Under the pieces are notes generated by a model, which was not told where the DNA came from, made no database searches, and was given only the letters and a program-made list of their open reading frames with translations. A DNA stretch of 64,000 nucleotides from Sporomusa ovata DSM 2662 (GTDB lineage: Bacteria > Bacillota > Negativicutes > Sporomusales > Sporomusaceae). This document shows positions 23,247 through 32,695 of this stretch, one piece after another. The stretch spans positions 132,001-196,000 of the forward strand of contig NZ_ASXP01000001.1 of assembly GCF_000445445.1 (NCBI RefSeq). Reading direction: 5' to 3'. Both the position numbers and the translations under genes were made by a program. Each line of letters begins with the position of its first letter. Position 1 is the stretch's first letter.

Positions 23247-25220
23247 ATGAAAAGTATCCAGACCAAATTAACAGTTATCATTTTATTAATTTTTATTGTG
23301 TCCATGGGAACCCTGGGCGGACTAAATTATTGGAAGGCGCGACAAATGCTTTCTGATAGTCTTGTTAAGGAAATTGCTACATTGGCGACTGTTTCAGCTG
23401 ATGATGTCAATGACTGGATTGAGGGACGTAAGCTTGAAATGGCGGGAATTGCATTAGCGCCTGTTCTTCAGACCGGGACTCTGGAAAACATAGGACCTTT
23501 CCTAATGCAAGCAGCCAAGAATAACAGCCGTTATGAAACTTTTGGCTATATTGCTCCTACAGGTATCGCACTTGATTCAAAAGGTGTAAGTGTCAACCTC
23601 GGTGCACGCGAGTATTTTAAAAAAGCAATGAAAGGCGAAGCTGCTGTTTCCGACCCGGTGGTATCCCCGGCAACCGGGGGACTTGTAGCGGTTGTTGCTG
23701 TTCCTGTTAAGTTGGACGGCAGGGTAACAGGGGTATTTTTCGGCGCAATTAGCCTGGACGAAATCTCCCAAAAGACTGGGGAAGTGAAGATTGGCAAAAC
23801 CGGATATGCCTATATGCTCAAAAGTGATGGATTAACTATTGCCAATCCTAATAAAGAACTTGTGATGAAGGACAATCCTATCAAGAATGACAAACTTCCA
23901 CTAGCATTGCGGCAAACTGCAGAACGGATGGTAAAGGGAGAAGCGGGAACAACAACCTATGAATATAATGGTGTGGAAAAAATGGTGGGATTTGCTCCTG
24001 TCAAAAGTACCGGTTGGTCGTTAGCGGTGAGCTTGCCGGTCTCGGAAGCAACCGGGGCTTTATCTGATTTGACGTGGATTTCAGTACTGACGATTCTTAT
24101 TATCTTGATCATTACCTCATTAATCATCATTTGGTTTGCCCGGCAAATCGCTAAGCCGATTACTGTTTTGGAAGGGGCGGCCAATAAAATCGCGGGTGGC
24201 GATTTGTCTCTGTCCAATTTGAGTATCAATTCCAATGACGAAATCGGACGTCTGGCTAAGAGCTTTGAACAAATGGCTCAGAACGTACGGGAATTAATCA
24301 AACAGATTTATTCTGATGCCGAGCAGTTGGCTGCTTCCAGTGAAGAACTCACCGCCAGCGCCGAACAATCGGCGCAAGCATCTAACCAGGTAGCTATTTC
24401 TATGACTGAGGTTGCTGAGGGAGCTAATTTGCAACTGGCAGCAGCAACTGAAACATCTGCGGTAGTGGAAGAGATGTCGGCGGGAATTGAAGAAATTGCC
24501 GCCAATGCCAATTTGGTTTCCGGCCAGTCCGAACAAGCGGCAGGCAAAGCCAAAGACGGCGGTGCAGCGGTGGACAAAGCAGTTAGTCAGATGAGTCAGA
24601 TTGAAAACACGGTTAACATGTCAGCGCAAGTGGTGGCAAAATTGGGCGAACGTTCCCAGGAAATTGGTCAAATCGTGGACGCCATTTCCGGTATCGCCGG
24701 GCAAACTAACCTGCTGGCGCTCAATGCTGCGATTGAAGCAGCGCGGGCTGGGGAACAGGGGCGGGGTTTTGCAGTTGTAGCGGAAGAAGTCCGCAAACTT
24801 GCCGAGCAATCAGAGGAGGCGGCCAAAAAAATAGCTTCCTTGATTGGCGAAATCCAGACCGATACAGATACGGCAGTTGAAGCAATGAATAACGGAACAC
24901 GGGAAGTGAAAACCGGCGCCGAGGTAGTCAAGGCGGCAGGAGTTTCCTTCAGTGAAATAGCCAACTTAGTAACCGAAGTATCGGAACAAGTCAAGCAGAT
25001 GTCGGCAGCCATCCAGCAGATGGCAACCGGAAGTCAGCAAATTGTCAGCTCAGTCAGGAACATTGATGAACTTAGTAAGAAATCGGCTGGAGAAGCACAG
25101 AGTGTATCAGCAGCGACAGAAGAACAGCTGGCCTCTATGGAAGAAATTTCCACATCCAGTCGGGAACTGGCATTGCTGGCCCAGGACCTGCAGAGATCTG
25201 TCTCCAGGTTTCGTATTTAG
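23247..25220 (+). CDS. Methyl-accepting chemotaxis protein with periplasmic Cache domain
   Basis: 657 residues. TM1 (about 7-28), a dCache-type sensor domain (about 35-270, with AREYFKKAMKGEAAVSDPVV and GFAPVKSTGWSLAVSLPV), TM2 (about 283-303), HAMP, then the methyl-accepting signalling domain with the conserved hairpin tip EIGQIVDAISGIAGQTNLLA and GRGFAVVAEEVRKLAEQ. It senses a small ligand and controls CheA. The ATG at 23247 has GAGGG upstream; an in-frame ATG 39 bases earlier has no ribosome site. Single-gene unit with its own terminator. Ligand unknown. Confidence 0.93.
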   Translation: MKSIQTKLTVIILLIFIVSMGTLGGLNYWKARQMLSDSLVKEIATLATVSADDVNDWIEGRKLEMAGIALAPVLQTGTLENIGPFLMQAAKNNSRYETFGYIAPTGIALDSKGVSVNLGAREYFKKAMKGEAAVSDPVVSPATGGLVAVVAVPVKLDGRVTGVFFGAISLDEISQKTGEVKIGKTGYAYMLKSDGLTIANPNKELVMKDNPIKNDKLPLALRQTAERMVKGEAGTTTYEYNGVEKMVGFAPVKSTGWSLAVSLPVSEATGALSDLTWISVLTILIILIITSLIIIWFARQIAKPITVLEGAANKIAGGDLSLSNLSINSNDEIGRLAKSFEQMAQNVRELIKQIYSDAEQLAASSEELTASAEQSAQASNQVAISMTEVAEGANLQLAAATETSAVVEEMSAGIEEIAANANLVSGQSEQAAGKAKDGGAAVDKAVSQMSQIENTVNMSAQVVAKLGERSQEIGQIVDAISGIAGQTNLLALNAAIEAARAGEQGRGFAVVAEEVRKLAEQSEEAAKKIASLIGEIQTDTDTAVEAMNNGTREVKTGAEVVKAAGVSFSEIANLVTEVSEQVKQMSAAIQQMATGSQQIVSSVRNIDELSKKSAGEAQSVSAATEEQLASMEEISTSSRELALLAQDLQRSVSRFRI

Positions 25221-25287
25221 CTGCCAAGCGAATAGATAGCCGAGTTAGTCAATCTGTAAAATGTCGGCTCCACAAGCTGGTGATGAA

Positions 25288-25333
25288 ACAAAGCCGCTTC
25301 CTTGAAGATTCAAGGAAGCGGCTTTGTTTTTAT
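25288..25333 (+). terminator. Terminator after the chemoreceptor gene
   Basis: Eighteen-bp stem ACAAAGCCGCTTCCTTGA / TCAAGGAAGCGGCTTTGT, then TTTTATA. Very strong. Confidence 0.9.
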
Positions 25334-25351
25334 AGCCTCAGACACTGGCGG

Positions 25352-25942
25352 TTATGATACAGTCATTCGGAGAAGTTCTTGAATAACCTCTGCCAGTTTG
25401 TGTGCAATTGGTGAAAGGTCGTCGTCCGCATCAAAAACAGCGTTTCTTCGAAAGCCCTTAGGAGTGGTAGTTGGCGCTTGGGCAGTTGCCAGGCGAGCCA
25501 AAAGCATATGTCGTTTAACTGTCGTAATTGTCCAAATTGTGGATACTTTGGCGCCACCAGACAGATTTATCAGGGTGCCTGATGATAGATTTTTATTGAT
25601 GCTATTCATGCTGGTGATGGCATGTATGTTTATATAACCGGTACTAATATCGCCTGCTACGCGCGGCTTGCGGGTTTTTACCGGTAAGAGGACAAGGCGT
25701 GGCGTAATTGGTATAGGCTGCAGATTAGATTGGTGAGTGGCATCGGTTATGATTTTTCTCAATGAGCTAAGATCAATTGCTTGATCAGAGGCCAACCGGC
25801 GGATGATTGTTCGTATACGCACTCCAGTTGTTATGCGTTCCCCCTCGGTAGTTAGAATAACGGAACAATCACCTTCAGAAGTGTAACATGGCAATATGGC
25901 AGCGATAAGCTGAGGTGCTGGAAATTGCTCAACCATGATCAA
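25352..25942 (-). CDS. Hypothetical protein, weak ComK-like resemblance
   Basis: 196 residues. The layout (a CSVILTTEGERITTGVRIR segment, then LRKIITDATHQSNLQPIPI, then RLVLLPVKTRKPRVAGDIST followed by GYINIHAI) recalls the order of elements in ComK competence regulators, but similarity is too weak to name it. The C-terminus is a helical region. TTG start at 25942 has AAGGAG at good spacing; the ATG at 25936 is possible. It converges on the chemoreceptor gene and stands alone. Confidence 0.55.
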   Translation of the reverse strand: MIMVEQFPAPQLIAAILPCYTSEGDCSVILTTEGERITTGVRIRTIIRRLASDQAIDLSSLRKIITDATHQSNLQPIPITPRLVLLPVKTRKPRVAGDISTGYINIHAITSMNSINKNLSSGTLINLSGGAKVSTIWTITTVKRHMLLARLATAQAPTTTPKGFRRNAVFDADDDLSPIAHKLAEVIQELLRMTVS

Positions 25943-26514
25943 CTGTATCTCCTTATAATTAAATTTCGGAACACCTGTTCCGATTTATTTTCCGATAAAT
26001 GTGCCTGTTAACAATGAACTTATCGTGAGTCCGGGATATGTCAAAATGGTAAGAGATCAGAATCTCTTGAGCGGTGTAAGGTGACGCACCTGATAATTGT
26101 TAACTGCAGGCGCACTTTTTGTTTGACGCGGAAACGTCTCAAACTCTCATTTGTCTTGTTGGCTACCCCATGAGGTATCAGGGGTTTTGCAAATCCCGTC
26201 AACGACATTTTTGCGGCATAATTTCGAGGACCATACATTTTTTCCCTAAAAAAAATCAAATGGTTCACCCTCTTTTGATTATTTGACTCCATATTTTACA
26301 TGATAATTAATATAAAACGAATTATTTCAAAAACAACAGAAATAAAATGAATATGTTTTGCTGTTTTTGTTTATTTTATATCGTTTATTATCAGGTAATA
26401 CTGTATGTTTCTATATTAGTTTGATTATTCCTGCTAAAATTTTGTAAAATTTATATTTATTTACAATTTTTTTAAAAAAAGAGTCAATTATCTTTTTCAC
26501 CTGGATAAAATGAA
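25943..26514. other. Intergenic stretch without a supported gene
   Basis: A minus-strand frame at 26041-26292 lacks a ribosome site and family resemblance. The right part (26290-26510) is very AT-rich with T and A runs. Several short hairpins exist near 26050-26180, but nothing assignable. Confidence 0.5.
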
Positions 26515-26551
26515 GGGGGCGTGCTGAAACTTTACGTTTCAGCACGTCCCC
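26515..26551 (-). terminator. Terminator of the outer-membrane operon
   Basis: Stem CGTGCTGAAAC / GTTTCAGCACG flanked by paired G/C runs, directly after the last minus-strand gene; followed by CCCCCTTCATTTT in the minus direction. Confidence 0.7.
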
Positions 26552-26553
26552 TA

Positions 26554-27096
26554 TTAGAATTTGTGGCTAAAGCCAATGCCGACACCTTTAAGAGCAGACA
26601 GATCGTCTTGCTTGTAGGATTTGTAACCAACATGGAGTGAAGTCTGATAATCCAGGTTATACTGCACGCCTGCCTGCCATTCATTGGCATAGTCGCTGTG
26701 GGTTGCAGAGAGATACCCATCAAGTTTTGGATTTAGCTTGAAAGTAGTGCCAACGCCGCAAAAAAGCCTGTCAGTGCCTTCTGTGTAATTTCTATTGCCG
26801 GCAATCAAGCGAAGGGTCTTATCCAATTTATACTGGACATAGGCGTCAAACATGTCACCATCAGGAAAGCTTGCCGGCAACATGTTTACTTCAAAACCCA
26901 GGACTACTTTAGGTGTTAGCGCGTGTTCCAGGTAGAAAGAGTGATCCTTTTGGGAGTTGGGAGCCAGATGATCCAGGTAGTAATAGTTATAGCCGACAAC
27001 ACTCTGCCCGTCCTGTAAGTCAGTAATGGGTGCAGCAAAAGCAGTACTGGCAGTAAGCATCGTAGTGGCAATAAGCGTTACAATTTTTTTGTTCAT
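26554..27096 (-). CDS. Small outer-membrane beta-barrel protein
   Basis: 180 residues. Clear signal peptide (MNKKIVTLIATTMLTASTAFA-AP), then alternating amphipathic strands (VVGYNYYYLDHL, HSFYLEHALTPKVVLGFEVN) and a terminal Phe (GVGIGFSHKF), the usual sorting signal for barrel insertion. The length suggests 8-10 strands. Last gene of the minus-strand outer-membrane series, 18 bp after the TPR gene. No specific porin family recognised. Confidence 0.75.
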   Translation of the reverse strand: MNKKIVTLIATTMLTASTAFAAPITDLQDGQSVVGYNYYYLDHLAPNSQKDHSFYLEHALTPKVVLGFEVNMLPASFPDGDMFDAYVQYKLDKTLRLIAGNRNYTEGTDRLFCGVGTTFKLNPKLDGYLSATHSDYANEWQAGVQYNLDYQTSLHVGYKSYKQDDLSALKGVGIGFSHKF

Positions 27097-27114
27097 GAGA
27101 GTTTCCCTCCTATC

Positions 27115-27621
27115 TTATATAGTACCACCCAATATCCGAATACTATTTCTGGCATTTTCAATAAACTGGATATCTTGCGGTGCTGCATTGGCAATAAAAC
27201 TGCGGTAGGTATCAATTGCATTTTGATATAAGCGCTGTTCTTCATAGGCCTCACCTTTGTTAAAATAAGGCTTGGCATATTTAGGATCGATTTTGATTGC
27301 AGCATCAAAATCGGTAATCGCCAAAGCATATTGTTCTTGCTTTAGATAAATCCAGCCGCGATCCAGATAAGCGGCGGCATACTTGGGATTAAGCTCCAGC
27401 GCTTTATTTAAATCGTTAATGGCCAAATCCCTTTGCTGGTTAAATAAATAGGCTTCACCGCGTCTTAAATAGGCCACCGCATCCCGGGGATCTTCTGCAA
27501 TAATTTTAGTCATTTTCGTTATTGTCAGATCCTGACTGTCGGTGGTTTGATTAGCCGCAAAGGCCACCATTGCATTGCAAAATAAAAACATACTTATCAT
27601 ACAAACTACCAAGCGTTTCAA
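27115..27621 (-). CDS. Exported TPR-repeat protein
   Basis: 168 residues. The start is taken as a TTG at 27621, preceded by AAGGAG at eight bases; this leaves a clean signal peptide (LKRLVVCMISMFLFCNAMVAFA). Three TPR units follow (DAVAYLRRGEAYLFNQQRDL, AAAYLDRGWIYLKQEQYALA, AKPYFNKGEAYEEQRLYQNA). Probably a periplasmic scaffold for the neighbouring outer-membrane proteins. Confidence 0.8.
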   Translation of the reverse strand: MKRLVVCMISMFLFCNAMVAFAANQTTDSQDLTITKMTKIIAEDPRDAVAYLRRGEAYLFNQQRDLAINDLNKALELNPKYAAAYLDRGWIYLKQEQYALAITDFDAAIKIDPKYAKPYFNKGEAYEEQRLYQNAIDTYRSFIANAAPQDIQFIENARNSIRILGGTI

Positions 27622-27793
27622 GTATAATTCTCCTTCCATGTCGCTGTCCGAAGCAGGCTTGCCCAACTGCTGTCGCAACCCGGAATACAGAGCCGGCTAT
27701 GTAATACTAGTGGGCTCTGTAATTTTAGAACTGGTAAACCGGGTTGGCCACAAGTACATTGTGTTACGCCAACGTAATTTAGGACTTGCCGGC

Positions 27794-28987
27794 TTATTTG
27801 CTGTTCTTGGCCTTCAGCAGCTGTTGAAGCTGCACTTGCAGTTGTTTGATTTGTTCTTGCTGTTGCTCTTGCTGCTTTTGGGTTTGCTCCTGCTGTTGTT
27901 TAACCTGGTCTTGCAGTTGCAGGATCGTTGCCTGCAGAGCCGTTACCCTGTTGTTTTCTTCAGCAGCGGCTGCTGCTGTTTTGCCGGAATACTTCAGTTT
28001 CCAGGCAACTCCCAGCCGTCCCATTTTTTCGCTGCCGCAGGTGGCCATACCGATATTCAGCATCAGTGATTCGCTGGGATAGTAACTCGCCCCTAGGGCT
28101 ACTGCGCGCTTATTAGAGTAGCCACCGCTGCTGGCAAGCAGCTGGAGGGGCGCTTTGGGGTCATAAGGCATCGGCGTCAGGCCGCTGATTGCTGCTGCCA
28201 GGGCACCCACCCTTTCAAGCCGCTGGTCGACGTGCTCTAGTTGCCGCACGTTTACCGCGTCAGTGTCTGCGGTACCGTCGGCGACATTGGTGATCTGCCG
28301 TTCATTTCCGGCCGAACCGACCGATACGGTGTTGGCCCGGTCAGCGACGGAACTGTAGCCCAGAGCGACGCTGTTGGTGGCGGTGGTAGTAGTAGTAGTT
28401 GCCGTCCCGAGGGCCGTGCTGTAATCGCCGTTAGCACAAGCACTGTATCCTAAAGCGCTGCTGCTAACCCCCTTGGCGACCGCGGACGAGCCCACGGCAG
28501 TACTGCTAGTACCGATGGCCATAGCACTTTGCCCAATGGCAATGGCCCCGTCTCCTGTGGCTGTGGAGGATACCCCTATAGCAATAGAAGCAGTGCCGGA
28601 GGAAGTGGCATAGCCGCCAATTGCAATAGCTTGACTACCACTGGCCGTGGAGCTATAGCCGATAGCTACAGATTCAATACCACTAGCAGTAGCGCTACAG
28701 CCAGTAGCGGTAGCCTTGTCGGCGGCACTGGCTGCATTACCTATAGCCACAGCGGAAGCGCCGGCCGTGGCCGAAGTACCGACAGCAGTTGATTCTTTAG
28801 CGCCGGTGCTGGCATTTTCGCCAATTGTTGTGTTTCCTACAGTTGTGGCTGTGTTGCTGTCGTAGCCGTTACTTGTGGCGCCGTCCCCGGCGATGTAATC
28901 ACTGGCAAAACCCGGGACTGCGGCAGACGAAATTACGAAAAAGGTCAAAGTAATCATCATTGATTTTAAAAAGGTACCCTTGTTCAT
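27794..28987 (-). CDS. YadA-like trimeric autotransporter adhesin with C-terminal coiled coil
   Basis: 397 residues. Signal peptide (about 1-28); a head of about fifteen YadA-type repeats (units such as AVAIGNAASAADKATATG); a neck NSVALGYSSVADRANTVSVG; a short stalk (VNVRQLEHVDQRLERVGALA); a YadA anchor barrel (AAISGLTPMPYDPKAPLQ to GMATCGSEKMGRLGVAWKLKY). Unlike classic members, the chain continues about 60 residues past the anchor as a Gln-rich coiled coil (LQATILQLQDQVKQQQEQ...). Ribosome site GGAGG. Paralogue of the next upstream gene. Confidence 0.9.
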   Translation of the reverse strand: MNKGTFLKSMMITLTFFVISSAAVPGFASDYIAGDGATSNGYDSNTATTVGNTTIGENASTGAKESTAVGTSATAGASAVAIGNAASAADKATATGCSATASGIESVAIGYSSTASGSQAIAIGGYATSSGTASIAIGVSSTATGDGAIAIGQSAMAIGTSSTAVGSSAVAKGVSSSALGYSACANGDYSTALGTATTTTTTATNSVALGYSSVADRANTVSVGSAGNERQITNVADGTADTDAVNVRQLEHVDQRLERVGALAAAISGLTPMPYDPKAPLQLLASSGGYSNKRAVALGASYYPSESLMLNIGMATCGSEKMGRLGVAWKLKYSGKTAAAAAEENNRVTALQATILQLQDQVKQQQEQTQKQQEQQQEQIKQLQVQLQQLLKAKNSK

Positions 28988-29056
28988 CAAGCATTGCCTC
29001 CTGTTGTTAGTTTTTACTACAACCGGTCCTATTTACCAAATTAGTTATAGCTATAT

Positions 29057-30265
29057 TCAGCTCGGATTTTCTTGCGTATTTAGCAGTTGTTTAATTTGGT
29101 CTTGCAATTGTTTAATTTGGTCTTGCTGTTGGTCTTGCTGTTTTTTGGTTTTCTCCTGTTGTTGTTTAATTTGGTCTTGCAGTTGGCGGGCTGTTGCCTG
29201 CAGTGCTGTTACCGTGCTACTGCCATCCTGGGCTACTGCTGCTTTTTTGCCGGAACGTCCCCATTTCCATTCCAGTCCCAGTTGTCCCATTTTTTCACTG
29301 GCGCAGAAGGCCATACCAAATTTCAACAGAAACTTTTCGTGGGCATAGAAACCCACCCCAACGGCCGCTGCCCAGCGACCGCTGTAGGTGCCGCCGCCGG
29401 CAAGCAGCTGGAGAGGTGCTTTAGGGTCATGCGGCATTGGTCTCAGGCTGCTGATCGCAGCCGACATGGCGCCTACCTTGTCGATCTTCCTGCCGAATTC
29501 ATGCAGTTGCCGCACATTTATTACATCAGTGCCTTCAGTACCGTCGGCGACATTAGTAATCTGCCGTTCATTCCCTGTCGAACCGACCGATACGGTGTTG
29601 GCCCGGTCGGCGACGGAACCGTAGCCCAGAGCAACGCTGTTGGTAGCGGCAGCACTAGTACTAGTGTTCCCCCCGATGGCGGTGCTGTGATCACCACTTG
29701 TAGAAGCACCGCACCCGTAAATGCTGCTTCTCCCCCCTTGGATTACGGTCGCTCCGTCGCCTATGACTGTAGAATATGCCGAGCTAGTATAAGCCGTTTG
29801 GTTGTCATTCGCAGTAGCATTTCTCCCAATTACAGTAGTTTCAGTTGAGTCTGCGTAGGTACCCACCCCTATAGCAACAGTATAAGCGGTGTATCCAGTG
29901 TTAGGACCGTGGGTCAAGGATGAGCCAATTGCGATATTCGTTGGGGAGTTGCATTTATAACCGATGGATGTACCGAAACTTCCCCCGGAAATAGCGGAAG
30001 CGCCTAGCACTACAAAATTACCACCGTTGATGCTGTTATAGCCTACACTCGTACCAGTCAGACCGCTAATTGACGAACTACCAATAGCGGTTCCATCCCA
30101 AAGGTCGACGCTGGCATTCTCGCCAATGGCGGTGTTATTCCAGCCCCACCCGGAGCTGGCGCCGTCCCCTGCTGCATAACTGGCGAGAACCGGGACTGCG
30201 GCAGACGAAGCTAAGAGAAAAACAAAAGTAATAACCGCTGATTTTAGAAATTTACCCTTTCTCAT
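29057..30265 (-). CDS. YadA-like trimeric autotransporter adhesin with C-terminal coiled coil (paralogue)
   Basis: 402 residues with the same plan as its neighbour: signal peptide, YadA head repeats that are more varied (TAIGSSSISGLTGTSVGYN), identical neck and anchor wording (NSVALGYGSVADRANTVSVG), and a tail LQATARQLQDQIKQQQEKTK after the anchor. The head is diverged while the neck, anchor and tail are conserved, as expected when the exposed part evolves fastest. The leader piece TTTTTACTACAACCGG also recurs before both adhesin genes, showing a tandem duplication. Confidence 0.9.
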   Translation of the reverse strand: MRKGKFLKSAVITFVFLLASSAAVPVLASYAAGDGASSGWGWNNTAIGENASVDLWDGTAIGSSSISGLTGTSVGYNSINGGNFVVLGASAISGGSFGTSIGYKCNSPTNIAIGSSLTHGPNTGYTAYTVAIGVGTYADSTETTVIGRNATANDNQTAYTSSAYSTVIGDGATVIQGGRSSIYGCGASTSGDHSTAIGGNTSTSAAATNSVALGYGSVADRANTVSVGSTGNERQITNVADGTEGTDVINVRQLHEFGRKIDKVGAMSAAISSLRPMPHDPKAPLQLLAGGGTYSGRWAAAVGVGFYAHEKFLLKFGMAFCASEKMGQLGLEWKWGRSGKKAAVAQDGSSTVTALQATARQLQDQIKQQQEKTKKQQDQQQDQIKQLQDQIKQLLNTQENPS

Positions 30266-30344
30266 CAATCATTGCCCCTTATTTTTATTTTTACTACAAC
30301 CGGCCTCCTTTGCAGATTATTTACAGCTAGATGCTTAAAATCGG

Positions 30345-32555
30345 TCAAAATTTCAACGTTTCGCCGACCTCGATATACCGGCCGGGGGCCAGCAGGTAAG
30401 CTCCCTGGTAAAACTTCTTATCAAGCAGATTGGTGGCTTTGATATAGTACACTCGGTTGGCGATCTCCTTGCTGACTTTCATATCCACCGTACGATGTGC
30501 CGGCACTGTCCAGGTTGTTGCCGTTCTAAAGTCGCCGCTGCCATTGCCGTTGCCGGTGGAGTATACAGAGTAGTAGGAGCCAAGATAATTCAGTGACAAA
30601 TAGGCATTAAGACCGTCCTTGCCGGTATAGATAAAGCCGAAGGAGTATTTGCGATAAGGGATATCAGAAACCTGGCGCCAGGCAGCAGGGTCCCAGGCAT
30701 TGGTGTAGGAATAACTCAGGAATCCTTTGACTCGTTTGTTGATTGGATAGCTGCCTTCGATCTCAAAGCCGTGCATTTGGACGTAGGGGATGTTGTAATA
30801 GAGTAGATCGCTCTGATTACCAGATTGATCCAGATTTTCCTGCCCTTTGATCATATTAGTAATGTTTTTTCTGAAATAAGTACAGTCCAGTTTCAACCCA
30901 AAAGGAAAGACGTGTGTCAGTCCAATCTCCCGGTTAATGGCTTCTTCCGGCAATACATGGTCACTGGTAGTTGTTTGATGCCAGGTTCCGTCAGGCCATT
31001 GATACCATTCTTGTTTTAAAATGCAATCCCAAGGATAGTAGTAAGGATAAGCTTCGCCGGTAATTGGGTTTGCTTCCAGCCAATACTGAGTGCCAAACGC
31101 GCCATAAATTCCGCCGGGGTGCAGAGCTTCTGTGACGTTGGGCCAACGGTAGGTTTCGCTGAAAGAGCCATGCAGCGTTGTCCGATTGGTCATTGCATAG
31201 CTAAAACTGGCTTCCGGCTTAGTGGGGCTGTCTTTGTCCGAAAAATGGTGCATTGTTGAGTCGCCATAGGGATGTGTGTCTGCATTGGTGTTTACTTGGT
31301 CGTGTCTGATTCCAAAACTGACTGCCAGTTTGGGGCCAAGATAGAGGTTATCCTGCAAGTAAAGGCTTCTGTTGGTATACCTGTAAGTGGAAGTGGCATC
31401 TGTCTGGGTATAGGTCTTCTTGTTATTACTATCTGTTGTAACAGTAGTTACTTCATCGGTCCATTCGCTGTGGGACCTTGATTCATGGTTAAAGCCCCAG
31501 ATAATGGTGTTATTCTGGCCGGTTTTGATCGTATCCTGTAGTTCCAGACCGTTTACCCAGCCATCCGATTTCTCGTGAATGCATGTATAGTGATCGCCAT
31601 CATGCTTCACCCCAAACGTGCCGTACGCTTTAAGAATAGAGTATTCATTAGTGCGGTATAATTTCAGACTCATGTTGTTGTTATCACTAAGCTTCCGGTC
31701 ATAGATTGCGGCGAAGTACTTGCTTCGCCATGGGCTATACTCAAAGTCATGCGCATTTCTAAACAGACCGGACTGCGTTGGACCAGTTGAGTTTTGTATG
31801 GTAATAATTTCGCCGGTTTCCGGGTCAATACGGTTAGGGACTTGGTTGTGTTTGGCCGTATACGAAGTCAAGATCGTCAGAGAAGAAAAGCGGTTTAAAT
31901 CAAAGTCAAACTTGGCGTTATAATGGTTTTCGTCCCCCTGGGAATGATCAGTGTAGCCATCGGTGCGCTCTCGCTTGATATTCAATAAATAACTGAGACT
32001 GCCAATCTTGCCGGACGTTGAGGCGGCCAAGCTCTGGTCCCGATGACTGCCGGTAGTGACGGTCACCGACGAACCGCCTGTGCCGCTGGTTTTTTTGGTG
32101 GTGATAAGGATGACCCCGCCGGGGGCGTTTATGCCGTACATAACCGGCGCCGCTCCTTTGATGACCTCGATTTTCTCAATATTTTCCGCCGCAATGGTAC
32201 TCAAATCCACCTTGCCGTCGACCACCGAATTGAGCGGTATGCCATCAACAAAGACCCGGGTGTTTTCGGCATCACTGCCGCGGAACATGGCTAGGGCTTT
32301 GCCTTGCGCGCTATTGCTGCTTACCGTCACCCCCGGCACATCCTTCAAAGCCTCAGCCGCGTTGCGCGCTCCCTGAGCTTGGATCTGCTCCGCGTTAATC
32401 ACGGTGACCTTTGCTGGCGGCAGTTCCTTGATCTTGTCAGCGGTTACGACTACCTCTTCCACATCGCCGGTGGCCTCTTCGGCGCTGGCTGCCGGTGTAA
32501 ATCCGGAATATACCAGCAGACAGCTTGCGATAACCGCAAGCTTGCTTTTATTCAT
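30345..32555 (-). CDS. TonB-dependent outer-membrane receptor
   Basis: 736 residues. Signal peptide (about 1-25, ending ASAEEATG), TonB box-like EEVVVTA, plug domain (KVTVINAEQIQAQGARNAAE, DVPGVTVSS, FRGSDAENTRVFVDGIPLNS, EVIKGAAPVMYGINAPGGVI) and a 22-strand barrel ending ...VGETLKF. Imports a siderophore, cobalamin or another scarce ligand using TonB-ExbBD energy; that system is encoded at 48.5-50.3 kb. First gene of the outer-membrane series. Ribosome site GGAGAGGAG. The leader is about 330 bases long. Confidence 0.93.
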   Translation of the reverse strand: MNKSKLAVIASCLLVYSGFTPAASAEEATGDVEEVVVTADKIKELPPAKVTVINAEQIQAQGARNAAEALKDVPGVTVSSNSAQGKALAMFRGSDAENTRVFVDGIPLNSVVDGKVDLSTIAAENIEKIEVIKGAAPVMYGINAPGGVILITTKKTSGTGGSSVTVTTGSHRDQSLAASTSGKIGSLSYLLNIKRERTDGYTDHSQGDENHYNAKFDFDLNRFSSLTILTSYTAKHNQVPNRIDPETGEIITIQNSTGPTQSGLFRNAHDFEYSPWRSKYFAAIYDRKLSDNNNMSLKLYRTNEYSILKAYGTFGVKHDGDHYTCIHEKSDGWVNGLELQDTIKTGQNNTIIWGFNHESRSHSEWTDEVTTVTTDSNNKKTYTQTDATSTYRYTNRSLYLQDNLYLGPKLAVSFGIRHDQVNTNADTHPYGDSTMHHFSDKDSPTKPEASFSYAMTNRTTLHGSFSETYRWPNVTEALHPGGIYGAFGTQYWLEANPITGEAYPYYYPWDCILKQEWYQWPDGTWHQTTTSDHVLPEEAINREIGLTHVFPFGLKLDCTYFRKNITNMIKGQENLDQSGNQSDLLYYNIPYVQMHGFEIEGSYPINKRVKGFLSYSYTNAWDPAAWRQVSDIPYRKYSFGFIYTGKDGLNAYLSLNYLGSYYSVYSTGNGNGSGDFRTATTWTVPAHRTVDMKVSKEIANRVYYIKATNLLDKKFYQGAYLLAPGRYIEVGETLKF

Positions 32556-32695
32556 TGACTCCTCTCCCTTTTGCGTGGCAAGGCTGGCAGCAGGAGGTGA
32601 TCCTTCCGCCGGTCCTGACTCACTCGCTTATTTTTCGCTTTGCTTTTGGTGACTGTCCTGTTCTGGCTTGTCCGGCCGGAAGACTGGCCTTTCAT
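32552..32695 (-). CDS. Possible 47-aa upstream ORF overlapping the receptor start
   Basis: Open frame in the receptor leader from an ATG at 32695 to a TGA that overlaps the receptor ATG (ATGA). A shorter frame MILPALSG, with AAAGGAGG and a TTG start, ends just before it as TGATG. The product is very basic (MKGQSSGRTSQNRTVTKSK...). It lacks its own ribosome site, so expression would depend on coupling. Could be chance in a purine-rich leader. Confidence 0.22.
   Translation of the reverse strand: MKGQSSGRTSQNRTVTKSKAKNKRVSQDRRKDHLLLPALPRKRERSQ

Noticed and set aside
26041..26292. 83-codon minus-strand frame
   Set aside because: No ribosome site, no recognisable family, flanked by AT-rich DNA; codon pattern not protein-like.
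29087..29848. 253-codon plus-strand frame across the second adhesin gene
   Set aside because: Antisense shadow created by the repetitive adhesin coding sequence; no start signal or family.
32569..32600. 16S rRNA 3'-end-like GGATCACCTCCT on the minus strand
   Set aside because: Only 12 bases match and no rRNA sequence surrounds it; treated as a leader pairing element instead.
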